NCBI GenBank assembly: GCA_017616675.1
Contig: JAFZXR010000036.1
Span: 1 to 15,184, forward strand
Direction of reading: 5' to 3'
Length of the DNA: 15,184 nucleotides
Origin: Bacteroidales bacterium
Lineage (GTDB): Bacteria; Bacteroidota; Bacteroidia; Bacteroidales; F082
The notes beneath the pieces were generated by a model. The model was not told the DNA's origin, ran no database searches, and saw only the letters and a program-made list of their open reading frames with translations. Both the position numbers and the translations under genes were made by a program. Shown one piece after another: positions 13,779-15,184 of the stretch (its first letter is position 1; each line of letters begins with the position of its first letter).

Positions 13779-15184
13779 TTATTTTTCACTAATCTCAACA
13801 TGTTCTGACTTGTCGAAATAGTTTGTATGCAACAGTTCGTGTGACTTGTGGCCGCATGGTTCACCAAGATACTCTTTGTAGAGCTGCATGACCGACTTGT
13901 TCTCGTGTGACTTACGGATTGGTTTGCCGAGGTCTTCACGATAGATAGCCTCTGTACGTTTCTTGATGATCTCGCTGTTGCCATGGTGATATGGCTGACC
14001 AGCTCCGCCTACGCAACCGCCTGGGCAAGCCATGACTTCGATAGCGTGGAACTGCTCTTTGCCTTCGCGCACTCTTTCGAGGAGCTTACGTGCATTTGCC
14101 AGACCGTGAGCGATACCGATGTGGATTGGGGTGCCTGCAAAGTCAACCCATGCGTCACGAACGCCATCAATACCACGGAGTTCGGTGAAGTCGATCTTCG
14201 GACATGGTTTGCCTGTGAACACTTCGTAAGCTGTACGTGTTGCAGCCTCGATAACACCACCGGTTGCACCGAAGATGACAGCAGCACCTGTTGACTCGCC
14301 GAGCGGATCGTCGTAGTCTTCAGATGGCATATCCTTAAGGTCGAGGTTGAACTGCTTGATCAAGCGGGCCAACTCACGTGTTGAAAGGACGTAGTCGATA
14401 TCCGGGTTACCGTCTTTGTAGAACTCTTTACGTTTGCTTTCGTATTTCTTTGCCAAGCAAGGCATGATAGAAACGACGACGAGGTCTTCTCTCTTGATGC
14501 CCATCTTCTCGGCCCAGTAGTTCTTAGCGACAGCGCCGAACATCTGCATAGGTGACTTGGCTGTTGAAGGAACGTCGAGCATATCCGGGAAGAAGTGCTC
14601 AAAGAAGTTGACCCAACCTGGGCAGCATGATGTCATGATTGGGAGACGCACTGATTTGTCGCCAGCCATGAACTTCTTGATACGGCCGAGGAGCTCTGTA
14701 CCCTCTTCCATGATGGTCAAGTCAGCGGTAAAGTCTGTATCGAACACATAGTCGAAGCCGAGACGGCGTAATGCTGCTGTCATCTGGCCTGTGACGATTG
14801 TACCTGGTTCCATGCCGAACTCTTCGCCGAGGGCGACACGTGTTGCAGGAGCTGTGTTGACGATGACGGTCTTCTTAGGATTGTTGATGGCTGCCATCAC
14901 AGCACGTGTGTCGTCAACTTCGCTCAAGGCGCCGACTGGGCACACCTGGACGCACTGACCGCACATGACGCATGGTGAATCGACCATATCCTGTTCGAAT
15001 GCCGGAGCGACGACGGCGCTGAAGCCACGGTTGACAGCACTCAAAGCACCGACTGACTGGATGTTGTTACACATATTTTCGCAGCGGCGGCACATGATAC
15101 ATTTGTCCATGTCGCGGACGATTGAAGGTGACATGTCCTTACGGTATGTCGACTGCTGTCCCTTGAACGGGATGTCGCGGATAC
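13779..15184 (-). CDS. hydA: [FeFe]-hydrogenase catalytic subunit HydA, N-terminus outside window
   Basis: Catalytic subunit of an iron-only hydrogenase (2H+ + 2e- to H2), 467 residues visible. The frame stays open to the window end, reading DIPFKG shortly after the edge, so the internal ATG at 15134 is not the true start; family members of the bifurcating type are about 580-600 residues. Visible parts in order are two ferredoxin-type [4Fe-4S] motifs (CIMCRRCENMC, about 15069-15101, and CVMCGQCVQVC, about 14942-14974) and then the H-cluster signatures L1 TSCCPGW (14613-14633), L2 MPCLAKKYE (about 14443-14469) and L3 MACPGGCVGGAGQP (about 13992-14033). The second Cys of TSCCPGW, needed for proton transfer, is present, so it should be a working enzyme rather than a sensory homologue. 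L3 has Ala where GGGQP is usual. The C-terminus (HELLHTNYF) is complete. With HydC next door, an NAD(H)/ferredoxin-linked HydABC-type enzyme is likely. Confidence 0.94.
   Translation of the reverse strand, partial: IRDIPFKGQQSTYRKDMSPSIVRDMDKCIMCRRCENMCNNIQSVGALSAVNRGFSAVVAPAFEQDMVDSPCVMCGQCVQVCPVGALSEVDDTRAVMAAINNPKKTVIVNTAPATRVALGEEFGMEPGTIVTGQMTAALRRLGFDYVFDTDFTADLTIMEEGTELLGRIKKFMAGDKSVRLPIMTSCCPGWVNFFEHFFPDMLDVPSTAKSPMQMFGAVAKNYWAEKMGIKREDLVVVSIMPCLAKKYESKRKEFYKDGNPDIDYVLSTRELARLIKQFNLDLKDMPSEDYDDPLGESTGAAVIFGATGGVIEAATRTAYEVFTGKPCPKIDFTELRGIDGVRDAWVDFAGTPIHIGIAHGLANARKLLERVREGKEQFHAIEVMACPGGCVGGAGQPYHHGNSEIIKKRTEAIYREDLGKPIRKSHENKSVMQLYKEYLGEPCGHKSHELLHTNYFDKSEHVEISEK

Noticed and set aside
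13779..15134. hydA starting at the ATG at 15134
   Set aside because: The frame continues upstream to the window edge with family-like sequence (DIPFKG), so the ATG is internal and the gene is truncated by the window, not short.

Overview
The window looks like chromosomal DNA from an anaerobic member of the Bacteroidota, most likely Bacteroidales. The evidence is: a B-type (five-helix, di-haem) succinate dehydrogenase/fumarate reductase; two secreted proteins with type IX secretion (T9SS) C-terminal sorting domains; a BtuB-type TonB-dependent receptor paired with a lipoprotein; -7 promoter boxes of the form TAnnTTTG; and start codons without clear Shine-Dalgarno sequences. The [FeFe]-hydrogenase genes and the Nfn-like oxidoreductase suggest a fermentative lifestyle of the gut or rumen kind. 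Species cannot be assigned from the sequence alone.

Layout. (1) 1-1862, minus: frdC/sdhC followed by the 5' part of frdA/sdhA, which leaves the window at base 1. (2) 1943-2562: an array of small hairpins bounded by a 10-bp inverted repeat, followed by an AT-rich, intact IS200/IS605-like (RAYT-like) Y1 transposase on the plus strand. (3) 2561-5868, minus: a vitamin B12 uptake unit of promoter, cobalamin riboswitch, BtuB-like receptor, BtuG-like beta-propeller lipoprotein and a strong intrinsic terminator. (4) 5900-8318, minus: a single gene fusing both subunits of an NfnAB/SudBA-type flavin-based oxidoreductase, with its own promoter and terminator. (5) 8335-13125: two divergent T9SS cargo genes sharing a 114-bp promoter region. 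One is a three-copy choice-of-anchor J (cleaved adhesin-like) protein, the other a C10 (streptopain-like) cysteine peptidase. (6) 13135-13255: a short repeat element and a bidirectional terminator hairpin. (7) 13272-15184, minus: a NuoE-like hydrogenase subunit preceded by the catalytic [FeFe]-hydrogenase subunit, whose N-terminus lies beyond the window end.

How the genes work together. Three of the units concern redox balance of a fermenting anaerobe: fumarate reduction to succinate (frdCA), exchange of electrons between NADH, NADPH and ferredoxin (Nfn-like fusion), and H2 production or uptake with NAD(H)/ferredoxin (HydA with HydC). Succinate producers of this group often convert succinate to propionate through B12-dependent methylmalonyl-CoA mutase, which gives the B12 uptake operon a plausible metabolic link, though that link is inference. 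The T9SS pair points to extracellular protein or peptide use.

No completely unknown system is obvious. The least routine observations are: the hairpin array next to the RAYT-like gene; two near-identical dispersed hairpins used as terminators; choice-of-anchor J domains apparently nested inside Fn3 folds; and the back-to-back, probably mutually exclusive promoters of the two secreted proteins. I saw no tRNA, rRNA or CRISPR array. All gaps over about 100 bases are accounted for in the entries below.
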